Shown: positions 34,045 to 44,544 of the stretch, in pieces
How positions within the stretch are numbered: the stretch's first letter is position 1
Layout of the letters: every line of letters starts with the position of its first letter
Assembly (NCBI GenBank): GCA_023078685.1
Contig: JALGAS010000002.1
Coordinates: 1,240,001 to 1,304,000, forward strand
Source of the DNA: Neopestalotiopsis rosae
Lineage: Eukaryota > Ascomycota > Sordariomycetes > Amphisphaeriales > Sporocadaceae
Length of the DNA: 64,000 nucleotides
Direction: 5' to 3'
Translations under genes and position numbers: made by a program
Notes under the pieces: generated by a model
Told to the model about the DNA's origin: nothing
What the model saw: the letters and a program-made list of their open reading frames with translations, nothing else
Databases searched by the model: none

Positions 34045-36632
34045 GCAGAGGGGGAATGATACTGGCAGAAAGCTCGATGTAGATGGATGGATAGGGGAGA
34101 GAAAGGTGTGCAAGGCTGATCCTCGGTTCATGCCCCAGTGCGATGACATAAAGGTGTATCAAAAGAAGAGCACCAAAATCAGGCGTTTTGTTTCAATGAG
34201 ATGGTGGGATTCTCGGATGTACGATCAAGTGTGCCATATGTGTATAAAGATCCGGTCATGGCAGGCAAAATCAAAAGAAAAAGATATTTCAAATTTGATC
34301 ATCATACAGTAGATCTATATTACCTATCAAATCCATATTGCTCACGAGTCGTGACAGCCGAAGTCATGGAAAGACATGGGCGTATAATTGTTTGCAGAGT
34401 TGTGCGGTATAGGGCCCAGATAGAAATTGTGTCACCACTATCCGTTGGTCTATGTTGCTCGTCTTCTACGACTCGGATATATGTTTCAGACGACATTCCT
34501 GGACGAAGGAAAGTCATGTCACCTTCTCCTTACAAGGGCCACAGTCCCTTGTGGACTTCTATGAACATATGTCCTGCATGCTGGACAAAAGGTCTTGCTG
34601 ATATATATGCAAAGAGCTCTGGGATCGACTTAGTTCCAGTTGAAGTCTTGCAAATGGATATTTATACAACGGGCTATGTCGCGGAAACGTTTCCTAGTGT
34701 GAGAAATTACCTCAACACCTTCGTACTTGTCTGGTTGCCTTTATCCATTGTCAGTAACAGCGACTAGGCTCGGCGCGATCCTCGGTGATCCTCGCTTGGA
34801 TCGTGCGAGAAACAGAAGCAGATTTTGGCATGACATTATCCTTTTTATTCCCCGCTGTCGATGACTCTTAAGATTCACACACGGTCATGGTGGTAGTGTC
34901 TCCAAGCGATAGACGCGCAAACTTAGTTTACGATGTGTTACTTTTCTCAGCCATATAGCGTTGCTAGGCGGGAGCAACCCAAATCAACGGACTCTTTCCA
35001 GCTCAAACTCTCGAGATACGATCCGAAATATTCTTATTTCCGAGACCACTATAATCAATGTTGTTACTCGGTAATGTGCAAGCAACGACACAGCGGGGAT
35101 AGTCATTGTCATTGTTGTACATGATAATGACACACCTGCCAGAATGATCAAAGATCTGTTTGTGTCGATCATCCCTCATACGAAAATAACGACAATACTC
35201 AAGAGACTCAATGGATCCATCTTTTATTCCATCTGCTGGGTCCCTCCAGCGCTTGGGCGATGCATGTATAAAGTCAATCTGGTAGTCACCTGAACCATAT
35301 TGGGCTTCCCCGCCTCAGCTTGACCTGCAAGAGTAGACCTTTGGTCGCTAATTAACATTTAATGGCCCAAATGTGAGCAGGAAGAAAAGTTCAAAACGAT
35401 ACCAAGGGTGTATACACCAGCTATCAAGTCCGTGCTTATCGAAAAGTCTAACACTCAAGAGGACAGTGGCGTTAACAAGCCTGAGATGATTTCTAAACTT
35501 GGCGCCGCTAATGCGTGCACTTAACGGAATATATGGATGTAAGATCTGAGATGTTGCAGAATGAGTAGACCTTGAACGTGGTTTGATTACTTATTCTAGC
35601 GATCAACACTGCATTCAGCTAGTTTTGATCCGTAGAAACTGGACTATTTTGCGACAAGAGGACGGAGTCTCAACGATTATTCAGCGCCAACCCATTTGAC
35701 TTGCGTTATGTTAGCATATGTGTTCGGTCGATTGCCAAGTGAGAAGTTGGGGAAACCAAATGCTCACCTATATGCCTCATATCGACTTACATATCTCTCT
35801 ATCACAGTGCCAATAACAGCTCATTTGAAACAATTGTATTTTCTACCCGATCAAACAAGAGGATCTTCAAGTAAACCAATTACCCCAGATGACTCAAAGA
35901 TTATTCCCTCTATCTGCATTGTTCGTTCATCCAAAGCTACAGCAACTTCGAGCTTGCATACATCTGGTAACACAATGCAATATTGATGTGTGACGCCTCT
36001 GGTCCTGATCTTTAACCTTAGAAACTCGAGATATGCAAATGGGACACGAATGAGAACAGCAGACATGCCCGCATGCCTAGCCTGGTCCACTTATAGATCA
36101 TAATACATAGTATGGAAACAATGGATCCATCCGGGTCATCCGATCGTCGACGTATACCATTGTCCTGCTCCACTAAACCGTCTTAACGAATTTCAATTGG
36201 GCCTGATCATTGGTGGTAACAAAGTCATACGCTAGAAGTGCTTTCCAGGTGGGAAGTGAGGTCTCGGGTCTATATGTGCTCACTATACGTAACACAGTCT
36301 GAAATGTCACAGAATTGACTGTCCTGTCGTCTTCGACCATCAACAGGGGGTATGTGTCGCGCTGCATGGGCTAGATTGCTGCAGTAACAAAGTTTGGTCA
36401 ATGGTATGATGTCTCACAGAAAGGACGAATGCCACTATCGCATGCCATGGCGACCCTCCACTGTAGTTCTGGCTGTTTCTAGTGGGCCTAGATCTATATA
36501 TTTGGCCATGCTCTTCGCTATCTTGACCATCTATCCTTGCCGTGTCTTATATGGAGCATTCTATGACCCCCACAGAACCTACTTCTCAGATCAATTTGTA
36601 TAGGCATCACAACCCCCAGCATTGTTGTCATC
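34045..36632. other. 2.6 kb gap with one coding-like minus-strand patch
   Basis: An open frame at 34201-34767 (188 residues) lacks codon bias and any motif, so I do not call it. On the minus strand 36367-36173 (MQRDTYPLLMVEDDRTVNSV) and 36090-35851 (VTHQYCIVLPDVCKLEVAVA) read like coding sequence but could not be joined in phase with confidence. They may be exons of an unrecognised gene or a relic. Confidence 0.35.
35851..36367 (-). pseudogene. Coding-like minus-strand pair, unidentified
   Basis: Two neighbouring minus-strand frames have normal amino-acid composition, a GTGAGC and a GTATGA donor-like site in the first, and GCTAG or ACCAG acceptor-like sites before the second. The second ends at a TGA after GVIGLLEDPLV. 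No family is recognised and the joining is unresolved. Confidence 0.22.
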
Positions 36633-38790
36633 ATGGCTCCTGGTGCAATGTATCTCCCTGAGGAAACCTCAGATCAATTTCTCAAGAAGATGGGACAGGA
36701 GAAGTCCCACTTGTACGACATGGACATCAGGGGTTCCACGCCTGAGATCAACCTCCACGACCTAGCTGTCCAGGCTCCTTCTCAGTCACTCGGAGGTTCT
36801 ACCTCGTTCGAGTCCTATGGCTCCAAATCAATCCACGGATTCGGACTCGGATCCAAGGAACAAGAGTTCGACTCAATGGGTTCTCTGAAAGGTTCGGGTG
36901 CTAGTCGCCACAAGATTAGTAACCTTCTTGGTTCCTTCACCATGGAGTCCCAGCGCCTTGACTTCTCAGAAGAGCTTTCGACCGCAGAGAAGACCGAGTT
37001 CATGGAGACAATTGAGCTCATGGAGCAACTTTCTCGTCACGGTAGTGCAATGAAAAGCATTTTTGCCTCAGTTGTAAGTCAATCTCAACGCCCACAAGGT
37101 ACTCTCTACCTTAGTATACCTTTGCAAGATGAAACACAGGGTCGCAACCATGTTGAACTACTTTAATAAACATGGTGTCACTTTTTCAACTGACTTTGAT
37201 TTACCACAGACAGGGAGCAAGAGTCGCATGGTGGCTACTTTCAAGCAGTTTCAGGCTCAGATCGATGGAATGACTGTGCTCATTCAGGAGCTGGAGGACA
37301 AGCAGAAGAAACTGAAGCGTGAAAACGAATCAGGTAAAACCAGCATGTTGAAGCTCACCTTTAAGCTGAAAGAGACAGAGACTAGTATTGAATCCTACAA
37401 GGATAAGCTGCGAGAGCGTGACAGCACCATCAACAGGCTTCAGAGCGAACTCGAAAAGACACAGCATGAGCTTGATGAGACCCGCAAGGAGTTCATTATG
37501 AAAGAGGCAGAGTGGGCCCGAGCTCAGACAAGGATTGAGGCTCTCGAAAAAGAGAGAGATGTTGCTCGAGAGATTATATCAGACCTTAGAGATCAACTGG
37601 ACAAGTCTAAGGAATCCGAGTCCAAGCTTCAGCAGAGCAATCTGTTGCTGACCGAGCAGAACGAAGCTCTCAGAAGAGAACTCGAGCATGTCAAGAGACG
37701 TCTTACTGCTTCGGACAAGATGAACGATGAGTTGGCTCACCTGAAGCGTGCTTTGGAAGATGAGAGCCGTACCAAGCAAAGCAGAATCAATGACCTCGAG
37801 TCCAAGCTGGAAGAGGCCAACGAACGATACGAAGAAGTCATGGAATCCTCCAACCAGTACCAAAGTGTCAATGTCACACTCAACAGCAAAATATCAGTTC
37901 TCAAGCAGAAGGTCGACTACTTGTACCAAGTCAAGCAAGACACTGAGAAGAAGCTTGAGGAATCTGAGCGCAAAGCGGGAAGTCTTGAAGATGCGGTGAA
38001 CCATCTCACAAGAAAGCTCGGAATAAAGCACAAAGACTTGGAGGCAGTCCATGAAGAAAAGACCAAGATAATGGAGAACATCTCGAAGATGCGGGAGCAG
38101 GTCCGCAATCTCAACAATGAAAAGGAACGTATCCTCCAAGATTACCGCCGCGAGACCGCCAAATCCGAGGAAAACAGCCGCAAGATCATTTCTCTACAGG
38201 AGTCTCTTAGCCGCACCGAATCGTCACTCAAGGAAAAGATGCAAGTGACTCACAGCTTCTCGGAGCGCCACGGACGCATGGAGCGGGAGCGCAACGACGC
38301 GCTGAACAAGTGCAACAGTCTCGCGTCCGAGGGCAAGAAGCTCGAGGCGCAGCTGTCGTCGCTGCAGTCGCAGATCGTCGAGGTCACGAGCCGCTACGAG
38401 CGCACCAGCGAGCAGCTGCGCGAGTCCGAGAGCCGGTACGAGGAGGTGGTCGAGGCGGCGCGCGAGGTCCAGTCCAACCATGGCGAGCTCGAGAGCCAGC
38501 TCGCCGAGCTGCGCCGTCTCAATAACGACATGCGCGAGCAAAAAGAGTCGGCCATTTCGGCGCGCATCACCGCTGACCACGAGCGTGACGAGGCTATTTC
38601 TCGCTATGAGGAGAAGGGGCGAGAGATGCAGAGGGCCTTGGAGGAACGCCACGAGCAAGCATCTCGCACGCTTCATTCCAATGGGCATTCGTCCGATATC
38701 CACCACTCGGTCACTCAGAGTTTCAAAACTGGGGGCGGAAAGAAGAAGAACAAGAAGCATGCCATGATGGGAGATGCTCTGACAGTTTGA
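36633..38790 (+). CDS. Long coiled-coil protein of unknown function
   Basis: Exons 36633-37073 and 37210-38790 (136 bp intron, GTAAGT donor, CTGAC branch, CCACAG acceptor) encode 673 residues. Residues 1-145 are Ser/Gly-rich and largely disordered. From about residue 160 to 620 the sequence is continuous heptad coiled coil rich in Glu, Lys, Gln and Arg (DLRDQLDKSKESESKLQQSN and similar). The end is lysine-rich (KTGGGKKKNKKHAMMG). It resembles tethering or cytoskeletal coiled-coil proteins in composition only, and similarity to SMC or myosin rods would be compositional. The last third shows an abrupt rise in GC at third positions (38270-38600). I do not recognise a named family. Confidence 0.85.
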
Positions 38791-39020
38791 TTCGGCCCAC
38801 GTCCATTCGTGTCTGTGATCATAACTCCCGGAGGGTGACATAGTTTTGAGATCATGAGAAAGATAGCTTGGTCATTCATTCAGAAGATAAAATCAATGAA
38901 AAGTCTATTTGTACCAAGGACAAAATTTTGGAGCTAACCAATGCCGCGCATACCACCATGGCTCTAGGATTGGCTATAACGCACCGATATGGTTGGAGTC
39001 TGTGTAGGACGGTATGCTTT

Positions 39021-39741
39021 TCATTCATTTGATGTCAGATGAAAAGCCGGAAGCCGTTCGTCCTCATCGTGTAAAAGAAGTCTTAAAAGGCCGTTCAAGG
39101 ACCAAATCAGAAGGTGCCGTAGTCCATCTATCAAAATGAGCATATAGCGTTGCAGTCTAAACCAGAGAGCTAAGAGAAGGCCACGTATGTGCCCCCAAGA
39201 AACTGAGGCGCACTCTCGAACACCAACGGCGAGAAATATCCCGATCTGGATTGCGATGGGTGTCCAAAATAGGAGAGTGTAGTTATCGCTGGCTTGTAGA
39301 GAGTGGAGAAAGGTCATCACTGCTCCGATACAGAGTAAATGATAGATACAACTTCTGCATTGAAGGGTCTCGTCAGTATGCTTTGAATGAATAAAGAGAA
39401 AAGCCGCGTGTCTATACGTGTGCATGAAAAAGAAAGACAGAGGAGAATGATGACACACATGAAAAACTTGGAGTCCATAGCGAGTTCCAAGAGATGAAGC
39501 CAGACGAAGATGACGAATAAGAGAAGCCACAAGAGGTAGGGTCTAAGACGTAGTATCAAGGTTGGTTGTATGTCTCGATATAGCTCTGAGAAGGAACTTA
39601 CGCGGCGATAGCAATCAGCACTTGTTCATCCTGCTTGCCAAGCGTGCCTATCAACACAATAACCAGTGCCGGAACCATTAATGCGATGTAAAGTCCTCTT
39701 CTCAAGTTTGGCTTGATTATGGCTTGGTGTGAAGAGGGCAT
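39021..39741 (-). CDS. Small four-helix membrane protein, uncharacterised
   Basis: Exons 39741-39602, 39542-39459 and 39354-39021 join in phase to 185 residues. The introns are 59 bp (GTAAGT donor, CTTAG acceptor) and 104 bp (GTGTGT donor, CTGAC branch, TGCAG acceptor). Four hydrophobic helices are visible: YIALMVPALVIVLIGTL, PYLLWLLLFVIFVWLHLL, SCIYHLLCIGAVMTFL and LLFWTPIAIQIGIFLAVGV. An amphipathic, Leu/Arg-rich C-terminal third (RYMLILIDGLRHLLIWSLNG) and an acidic tail follow. The spacing of helices and the in-phase introns argue for a real gene. I know no family for it. Confidence 0.65.
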
Positions 39742-39932
39742 TTTGGCGAACGGTGATATGAATATGGGTAATTGATGTGGATGTATAGCAGATGGAGAAA
39801 ATGCAATTGCAACAGTGCGGAGGATCGCAGTATGAGAATTCGACGAAAACAAATGATGTGTGTTGAGGAAATGAATGTTACTTATCTACACAGCAATGAC
39901 TGGCGTCCTGTTGCTAAGAGGACTTCCAGGCG

Positions 39933-40145
39933 ATTAAAAAGAAATGCTTTGCTTCAGACACCGACTCCATAGAAGCTATTATAGATGACATGAACAACGC
40001 ACTCGAGGCAGTTCGCGAAAGCCAAAAAGTGATATCCTTGTTCTTCGTTAACCTCATTGCACAGGATCGGATCGCACAGGCCAAAACACGACGCGAGCGT
40101 TCTACGGCGAATTGCACAGGCCAGAGCGAAGCTCGAGCTTCGTGA
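39933..40145 (+). pseudogene. Coding-like fragment, possible relic
   Basis: The plus strand reads about 70 residues including SIEAIIDDMNNALEAVRESQ and a basic stretch before a TGA at 40143-40145. The composition is helical and coding-like, but there is no start codon and no clear upstream exon. Family unknown. Confidence 0.25.
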
Positions 40146-40277
40146 GGACGCAGCTTGGCAGCTTGCGCTGATTGGGGGTTGATTATACGGGAATGTCTTG
40201 GCTGCTCACAGCTGCATTGGTGGATGCGGCGCCCACTTTTAGGAGGGGGTAGAACGTCCGTCCCTGTGAGGACAAGA

Positions 40278-40347
40278 AACGGTAGGAGTATATGAGTAAA
40301 TAACGGTAGGAGTGTATGAGTAAATAACGGTAGGCAGGATTACCGTT
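40278..40347. repeat. 24-bp tandem repeat (2.4 copies) with a terminal inverted box
   Basis: Units start at 40278, 40302 and 40326 with AACGGTAGGAG; the second differs from the first at one base. The third, partial copy is followed by TACCGTT, the reverse complement of AACGGTA, giving a 7-bp stem at 40326-40347. AACGG is a core that Myb-type factors can bind. The array lies about 0.55 kb upstream of the minus-strand membrane-protein gene. Confidence 0.85.
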
Positions 40348-40367
40348 TTTTTCGCGTTTGAGATATC

Positions 40368-40394
40368 TTTTTTTTTTTGGGGGGGGGGGGGGGG
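40368..40394. repeat. T11 followed by G16
   Basis: A homopolymer T run runs directly into a G run. This is a low-complexity tract with uncertain true length. Confidence 0.9.
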
Positions 40395-41259
40395 TTTATT
40401 AGTCGATTCTTGCACAGTAGCAGAGAAGCCTTGGGAATTAACAATGCTTCTATCTTCCTGACAATGCAAGTCACTCACATTGTGGAGACGATGATTAGTA
40501 GTGAGTAACAATGGAAGTACGTAATCTTTCGCGCCGCCGTTATGTTGTAGCACATACTTCTATAACTTTACGAAATACTCAATTTGGGCAATTTTCTTAC
40601 TTAAATTAGTAGTGTGGTTGGTTCTGTTCCAAAGTGACGAGGAGATCTCGCTCGATTTACGTGAACTCCGTATACATAGTACTACCTGGGTAGATACGTG
40701 TATGATGTATGATACCACACTAAGATCCGCGAGGGAATTGTCTATAAATGAGATTTGCTCAATGAGCATGGAGGCCGCGTATCATACCGAATGTGCCTGT
40801 CTTTTCGAATAAAGGGGGTTTTGATTTCCAATTGTTCGGGTGTCAAGTAATCACCATTTTGATTTCAATAATTTTCAATGCTGCGGTCGGAGAAGGGGGG
40901 CCTGGGTAAGGCACAATTATCAGTCCTGGGAACAATATTGAAAGCACATTTCATTCCTGATAGATCGAAGACTGGCTGAATATTGTAACACCCTCCGAAT
41001 GACACAATAGGAACGTTCTTTCGAAGTCTGACTGCTCAAACGTAAACTTGATCGACGAAGGCTATTGTATAATCTTTCTTTGTTTCTAAGACATATGGTC
41101 GTAGCAGCTCCCGTATGATGAGCGATGTTAATAGCCAATGGCCATGCCGGCTAAGATTTCACAATCGTCCAGCGACGAGGAGACTTCGTTATGGCCTGGG
41201 GTGTACGAATGCGTGACTCTTTAGATATCTCGACATAGTCCCATATTTCTTTTAGCACA

Positions 41260-41440
41260 CATACGCCTTCTGACAGCCCGTCCTACTTCCCGGCTTGCCG
41301 TGTCTCTGCCCGTGCCCACTTTTCCAGTAAAGCTGTCGGGAGACGAATTCTCTGCGGGTTTGGAAGAAGTGCTTATGGCAGCTCATCTAGCAGCTGAAAG
41401 TTTGAGTGAAGCTGTTGAATATCTAGACAGTCTAGATTAG
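41260..41440 (+). pseudogene. Coding-like fragment, possible terminal exon
   Basis: After a CTTTTAG acceptor-like site the plus strand reads about 58 residues ending VEYLDSLD and TAG, including DEFSAGLEEVLMAAHLAAES. It is coding-like but has no start codon. It could be the end of the same relic as the fragment near 40 kb, split by about 1.1 kb of repeat-bearing DNA. Confidence 0.25.
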
Positions 41441-41538
41441 GTAAACAATCGGATATTTGTGACAATTTTTCACCGCCGTTTTGATCACTGCATTTTTGAT
41501 TCGTCTCTTGAAATGCTCTAATCAGGAGAAAGTCCTAG

Positions 41539-42641
41539 TTAGTCCGATTTGATATGTAATTTCAGCTCGTTCAATCCATTCTTTTCGGCGATTTGAGAAT
41601 CCTACATTGTGTTTCATTAGTTTTCTAACATACCCAAATACCGGACTATACACGCAGAGTAAACTCACGATGATACCATCCCAGCCAAACCACGACAGAA
41701 ACCAGGCCAGGTATGACTGGCTGCCATGCCAAATAGTCCAACGGGGTTCCGGCTTCAACAGATCGCGCACGACACCCTTGGCATAGTCGTCCACATCGTC
41801 GCGCTTGACATTGTGGATAAACTCTCTACCCTCAATCTTGTGCGCAATAGGGGCGTAATAGCTGCCAGCAGGCAGCTCCACGGGCGCGTTCTCGTAGAGC
41901 TTGGTCTTTACGCCGCCTGTGACCACTGTCACGAAACGTACGCCCAAAGGCTTGAGCTCAACGCGCAGTGTGTGTGCCATCTTGTGAGTTGTGATCATGT
42001 TAGCTCATTCTCTTCTCTTGGTCTGATTTTTGAATTGAGATGGGTTCAAGAAAGTTGTAAGCCATGAACCAAGTCATCCGAGCAAAAATCGAGTATAACC
42101 TTGGAATGTATGTAACATTGGACTCTCGACACAGAGTCACGACCACAAAATATCATTAAGTTTTGGTACTCACAGCGTGGACTGCGGCTTTCGACGCATT
42201 ATAAGCAGACTGAAACGGCAGGCAGAAGACCTCCTGCACACTCCCAATATTGGCCACCAAGCCCTTCGACCGAATCAACAACGGTAGAAACGCATGTGTC
42301 ACCAAGAACACAGCCGTGATATTGGTATCAATAACCCGCCGAAAGTCAGCGGCCTGCGAATCCGCAAAGGGCATGAAATGATGCACACCGGCATTGTTGA
42401 CGAGGTAATCCAGCGAGCCACCCGTGGCACTCTCAACTTCCGCCACGGCCGCGGCAATGGATGCGTCCGAGGTCACGTCCATGGCCACTGTCTCAACGCC
42501 CAGGGACCGGAGTGATTGCATCTTGTCGAGGTTGCGGGCCGTGGCGAAGACGCGGCAGCCCTGGGCATGGAACTCGGCGGCCAGGGCGGCGCCGATGCCT
42601 CCGTCGCTACATCCCGTGATCAGAACCGTCTTTGGCGCCAT
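41539..42641 (-). CDS. ayr1: Short-chain dehydrogenase, Ayr1-like 1-acyl-DHAP reductase
   Basis: Exons 42641-42174, 41980-41669 and 41601-41539 encode 280 residues. The classical SDR features are present: TGCSDGGIG for NADP(H) binding, NNAGVHH, and the Ser134-Tyr147-Lys151 triad (NIGSVQEV ... YNASK). In yeast Ayr1 reduces 1-acyl-dihydroxyacetone phosphate in lipid droplets and ER. The 193 bp and 67 bp introns have GTGAGT donors. The second changes frame and gives the family-like end AEKNGLNELKLHIKSD, whereas reading through would give an unrelated tail. The first acceptor is a CAAG, slightly unusual. The substrate is inferred from the family. Confidence 0.88.
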
Positions 42642-43359
42642 TTTTCGTTTCTTGCAGTCGGATGATTCTCTTGATCTTGACGAGGTCGGTGTTAGAAATC
42701 AGTGAGGCAAAGTAAAAATATGACGGGGGAAGCTATCAGGCTCTACTCAAGTTGTTGTACGACGTCAATGGCAAGCACATGGGACACTCAGTGGGGGCAG
42801 CTAGGGTTGAACCTCGGTTCAATAAAAAACGAACGAAGCTCAAGATCGCCGGTCAGGAAATGACAATTCTCGTCTGATTATGAATTTCCCAGTGATAATG
42901 GATCTTTCCTTCATGTTATTAAGTGACTGTTGAGGCTCGTCTTTGATAAGAGCGCAAGTTGCATGCAATGGTGTTAGCGCCGGACGCCCGGCCGCTATCT
43001 ACCTTGGAGAGCATCACCGATACTCCTATGCTGCCCAGCTGCCGTATGACTATAGCCCGTCGCCCGCGGACACCGGACGGAGCCTGATACAACATTGCAG
43101 CTGATGTCCCCAAGAGTAACAAATGTTACGACGATCTCGAATAGATAAATGGCCGCCGGAGAATATCATGATTGTAAAACGCTATTAGCAAATCATAGCT
43201 AGTCTTGGTATTGTCTCCATGACCCATGAAAAGCTTGGCAGGCATTATATAATGCTTGGGTTTATTCTATTAGGGATTCAGCACCTTATGAACTTGATTT
43301 TCCGAGGACACTTGAGTCTGCATCTCATCGTTGCAAAATATGCTCCTTGGTTCTAGTGG
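42642..43359. other. Gap of 718 bases, no gene seen
   Basis: It separates two minus-strand genes and should contain the reductase promoter and the 3' end of the methyltransferase gene. No further structure was found. Confidence 0.6.
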
Positions 43360-44544
43360 TCATGGCGCAACCGTCTCTTTTTTGACAGAGCCATCAGCCG
43401 CCGAACCTTGTTCGATCGAAGGTTTATTTGTGTTTACATCATTGACATTGAGTTCAGGCCCCTGCTTCTCTGTCACAGAATCATCAATCCAATAATCTTC
43501 CTGCTGGAACAACAGGGTCTGGTCTCCCCAACCCCACCAGCCTGCCGTAAGATTCCTGGAGAATATCTCCAAGCCTAAATAGTCTTTGGGGAGGAAATCG
43601 TCCAAAAGGGTGCGGAGATTTGGTTTTCGAGAATGCAAATCGGGCACAGCAAATACAACCTTGCGTTGTGGCTGCAGTCTCCGGGAGCTGCCTTTTCGCT
43701 TGGCAAACAGCAGACGCTCCCAAGGTTTTCTCCATGTCGATTCAAAGTCCACAATTGGTTCTCCTTTGCTTGTCACCTTGACCCAAATCCATTCGCTAAT
43801 GAATTCTACATTCCATTGGTCGAATAAGCCGCCGGGAGATTTGAGTAAATCCATTACTGCTGGTTTGTTAGTAACCCATATGGCTACAATACCTTCGGGC
43901 TTGAGATGGCCGGCGACCGGTATCAGAGCAAGAAGGTCATGCATCTCCGCCATATCATAGGCCGTGTTGTAGCTATTCTTCTTCTTCCGGCGGACGGATC
44001 TACTTGGCCATGGTGGATCTAGGACTACAATGTCAAGTTGGGGTGCTGTCTCGAGAAATCGTTCTCTCTGGCTCGCGATTGAACCCAGCAGATACTTGCT
44101 ACCGACGGGAATACGATGAGATTCGAGGGATTCATTATGGTTCGGCTCCGAAGGGGGCAATTTCCTTTTCTTCGACACTGGCGGTGCCTCTGCATCGTCT
44201 TGAGTAGTTCCCGAAACAATGAGCGGCGCACATATTCGTGGCAAGTGCCAGTCTCCGTGATACATGTCCTGTATTTGCTTGTGCGCATGGCGAACGGTTT
44301 CGCAGACCATGAGTTCATCAATGAGGGCCGATGCTGGTTGGGACATGTTCGGCTCCTGCGACGACTTGGACGAAACTTGGTTCTGCCACGGCTTGTCCAG
44401 CGGCGGACAAGACAGGAGCCGGCGATTGGGCAGTGTTGCTGTCGCCTGTCCTTTAGGCAGTTGTGCAAGTTCAATGGAGTGTGGTATGTCCACCAATACA
44501 ACCGACTTGTCCAGATTGGAGAAGAGCACACAAGACGACATCAT
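43360..44544 (-). CDS. MT-A70 family adenine N6-methyltransferase, METTL4-like
   Basis: The single-exon CDS from ATG 44544 encodes 394 residues. The catalytic motif DPPW (residues 176-179) lies in LDIVVLDPPWPSRSVRRKKK, followed by the target-site region and the segments GIVAIWVTNKPAV, WEWVK-like EWIWVKVTSKGEP and RKPWERLLFAKR, which match the METTL4 branch rather than METTL3/IME4. Relatives methylate N6 of adenine in U2 snRNA, and in some reports in DNA. The frame is open to an ATG at 44643, but the extension is poorly conserved in character, so I prefer 44544 (or the adjacent ATG). A KKRK stretch near residue 125 may be a nuclear signal. Confidence 0.9.
   Translation of the reverse strand: MMSSCVLFSNLDKSVVLVDIPHSIELAQLPKGQATATLPNRRLLSCPPLDKPWQNQVSSKSSQEPNMSQPASALIDELMVCETVRHAHKQIQDMYHGDWHLPRICAPLIVSGTTQDDAEAPPVSKKRKLPPSEPNHNESLESHRIPVGSKYLLGSIASQRERFLETAPQLDIVVLDPPWPSRSVRRKKKNSYNTAYDMAEMHDLLALIPVAGHLKPEGIVAIWVTNKPAVMDLLKSPGGLFDQWNVEFISEWIWVKVTSKGEPIVDFESTWRKPWERLLFAKRKGSSRRLQPQRKVVFAVPDLHSRKPNLRTLLDDFLPKDYLGLEIFSRNLTAGWWGWGDQTLLFQQEDYWIDDSVTEKQGPELNVNDVNTNKPSIEQGSAADGSVKKETVAP

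Larger units (their letters stand above)
39742..41538. other. 1.8 kb gap with gene remnants and repeats
   Basis: It contains a 24-bp tandem repeat, a T11-G16 run, and two plus-strand coding-like fragments, near 39930-40145 and 41270-41440. No intact gene is supported. Confidence 0.5.

Noticed and set aside
34201..34767. 188-residue plus-strand ORF downstream of mrp20
   Set aside because: It has no codon bias, no motif, no splice context and mixed composition; chance open frame is more likely.
38224..38841. 205-residue Leu-rich ORF on the minus strand
   Set aside because: It is a shadow of the high-GC coiled-coil exon; Glu and Gln codons read in reverse give Leu.
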